Part shown: one piece after another, positions 42,041 through 42,430 of the stretch
How positions within the stretch are numbered: position 1 is the first letter of the stretch
How the letters are laid out: the number at the start of each line of letters is the position of its first letter
From: Pseudomonadota bacterium
GTDB lineage: Bacteria; Desulfobacterota; Desulfovibrionia; Desulfovibrionales; Desulfovibrionaceae
Direction: 5' to 3'
Length of the DNA stretch: 42,430 bases
Assembly (NCBI GenBank): GCA_023438245.1
Contig: JAEXRD010000130.1
Location: 1-42,430, forward strand
The notes under the pieces: model-generated
Told to the model about the DNA's origin: nothing
The model's database searches: none
The model's input: only the letters and a program-made list of their open reading frames with translations
Made by a program: the position numbers and the translations under genes

Positions 42041-42430
42041 ATGCGCACCCCTTCCGGGGCGGGCCGGACGCGCCAGAAACGGCGCTCCGGTCCCCGTCCA
42101 GGAGGGTCCCGCGCCGCTCCCGTGGATCACGGCGGCCGTTTGCCCACGGCGCTTCTGATCCCCGGAGACGAGGGCATGGGACTCTCGGCCCTGGGCTGGC
42201 AGGCGGTCCACCGCCTGCTGTCCGGCGAGCCGGAAATAGCCGTGGAACGCTTCTTCCTCGGCAAGGGGTTCGACGCGCCCCTCTCAGCGGAGAGCCAAAG
42301 GGAAATAAATCTCTTCCCCTTGATAGCGGCGAGCGTCTCTTTTGAGGAGGACTTCCTCCCCCTCCTCAGAGCGCTCATCGCGGCGGGGGGGGGGGGGGGG
42401 CCGCCGCGCGCGGGCCGCCCACACGCGGAG
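42041..42430 (+). CDS. probable B12-binding radical SAM protein (5' fragment)
   Basis: About 130 residues are visible before the window ends; the frame stays open. After a basic, low-conservation start, SALGWQAVHRLLSGEPEIAV, then ERFFL and SVSFEEDFLPLLRAL resemble the N-terminal cobalamin-binding-like region of radical SAM proteins of the TIGR03960 type. The radical SAM CxxxCxxC cluster would lie beyond the edge and is not seen. Codon choice changes near 42285 (AGG, AGA, ATA, AAT and TTT appear), and a run of 16 G follows at 42385. The last about 50 bases may be unreliable. It lies 14 bases after ftsZ and may be cotranscribed with it. Confidence 0.6.
   Translation, partial: MRTPSGAGRTRQKRRSGPRPGGSRAAPVDHGGRLPTALLIPGDEGMGLSALGWQAVHRLLSGEPEIAVERFFLGKGFDAPLSAESQREINLFPLIAASVSFEEDFLPLLRALIAAGGGGGPPRAGRPHAE
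42385..42400. repeat. 16-base poly-G run near the window edge
   Basis: Sixteen consecutive G residues interrupt an open coding frame 30 bases from the end of the window. Within a coding sequence this would encode a run of Gly. Such runs at contig ends are often sequencing or assembly artefacts (no-signal calls in two-colour chemistry), although a phase-variable tract is possible. Confidence 0.85.

Overview
The window is very GC-rich, densely packed bacterial chromosome with no phage genes, transposases, CRISPR arrays, tRNAs or rRNAs recognised. Gene order, meso-DAP-type MurE, a PASTA-tailed FtsI, sigma-54 promoters, a CxxCH heme-type sensor kinase and c-di-GMP enzymes suggest a Gram-negative Desulfovibrio-like organism (Desulfobacterota). 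That assignment is an inference from gene content; no 16S gene is present.

Layout. (1) 1-4815, minus strand: the conserved rpmH-rnpA-yidD-yidC-jag-mnmE cluster (ribosomal protein L34, RNase P protein, membrane insertion, RNA binding, tRNA modification), driven by a good sigma-70 promoter. (2) 4876-10801: a UPF0280 gene, a minus-strand run of glycosyltransferase, lipoprotein, cyclic-nucleotide-binding protein and diguanylate cyclase, then a divergent Sua5/TsaC gene. (3) 10802-15768: glycogen metabolism (Nudix, glgA, a free-standing CBM48 protein, malQ). It contains two sigma-54-type promoters. One has no obvious gene and precedes a compact hairpin with a pyrimidine-rich 5' tail (candidate small RNA). 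The other precedes an unrecognised 122-residue protein. (4) 15815-20772: a TRIC/UPF0126 channel, groES-groEL, and a hybrid histidine kinase with a periplasmic CxxCH motif. (5) 20848-24575, minus strand: HD-GYP phosphodiesterase, MerR-type regulator, AsmA-family protein. (6) 24787-42026: a complete dcw cluster, mraZ-rsmH-ftsL-ftsI-murE-murF-mraY-murD-ftsW-murG-murC-murB-ftsQ-ftsA-ftsZ. It has many 4-base stop/start overlaps and a four-repeat MraZ operator in front. (7) 42041-end: the start of a probable B12-binding radical SAM gene, running into a 16-G homopolymer at the window edge.

How it fits together. The dcw genes make lipid II from UDP-GlcNAc through MurB-F, MraY and MurG, and polymerise it at the septum through FtsW/FtsI under FtsZ/FtsA/FtsQ/FtsL. 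MraZ probably represses the whole run. The glg genes build and remodel alpha-glucan stores. The diguanylate cyclase and HD-GYP genes would make and break c-di-GMP.

Most worth a second look: the candidate sigma-54 small RNA at about 11042-11112; rnpA, which has no ordinary start codon and overlaps rpmH; the phased MraZ operator; and the sigma-54 promoter of the unknown 122-residue protein. All calls come from reading the sequence; no database search was run.
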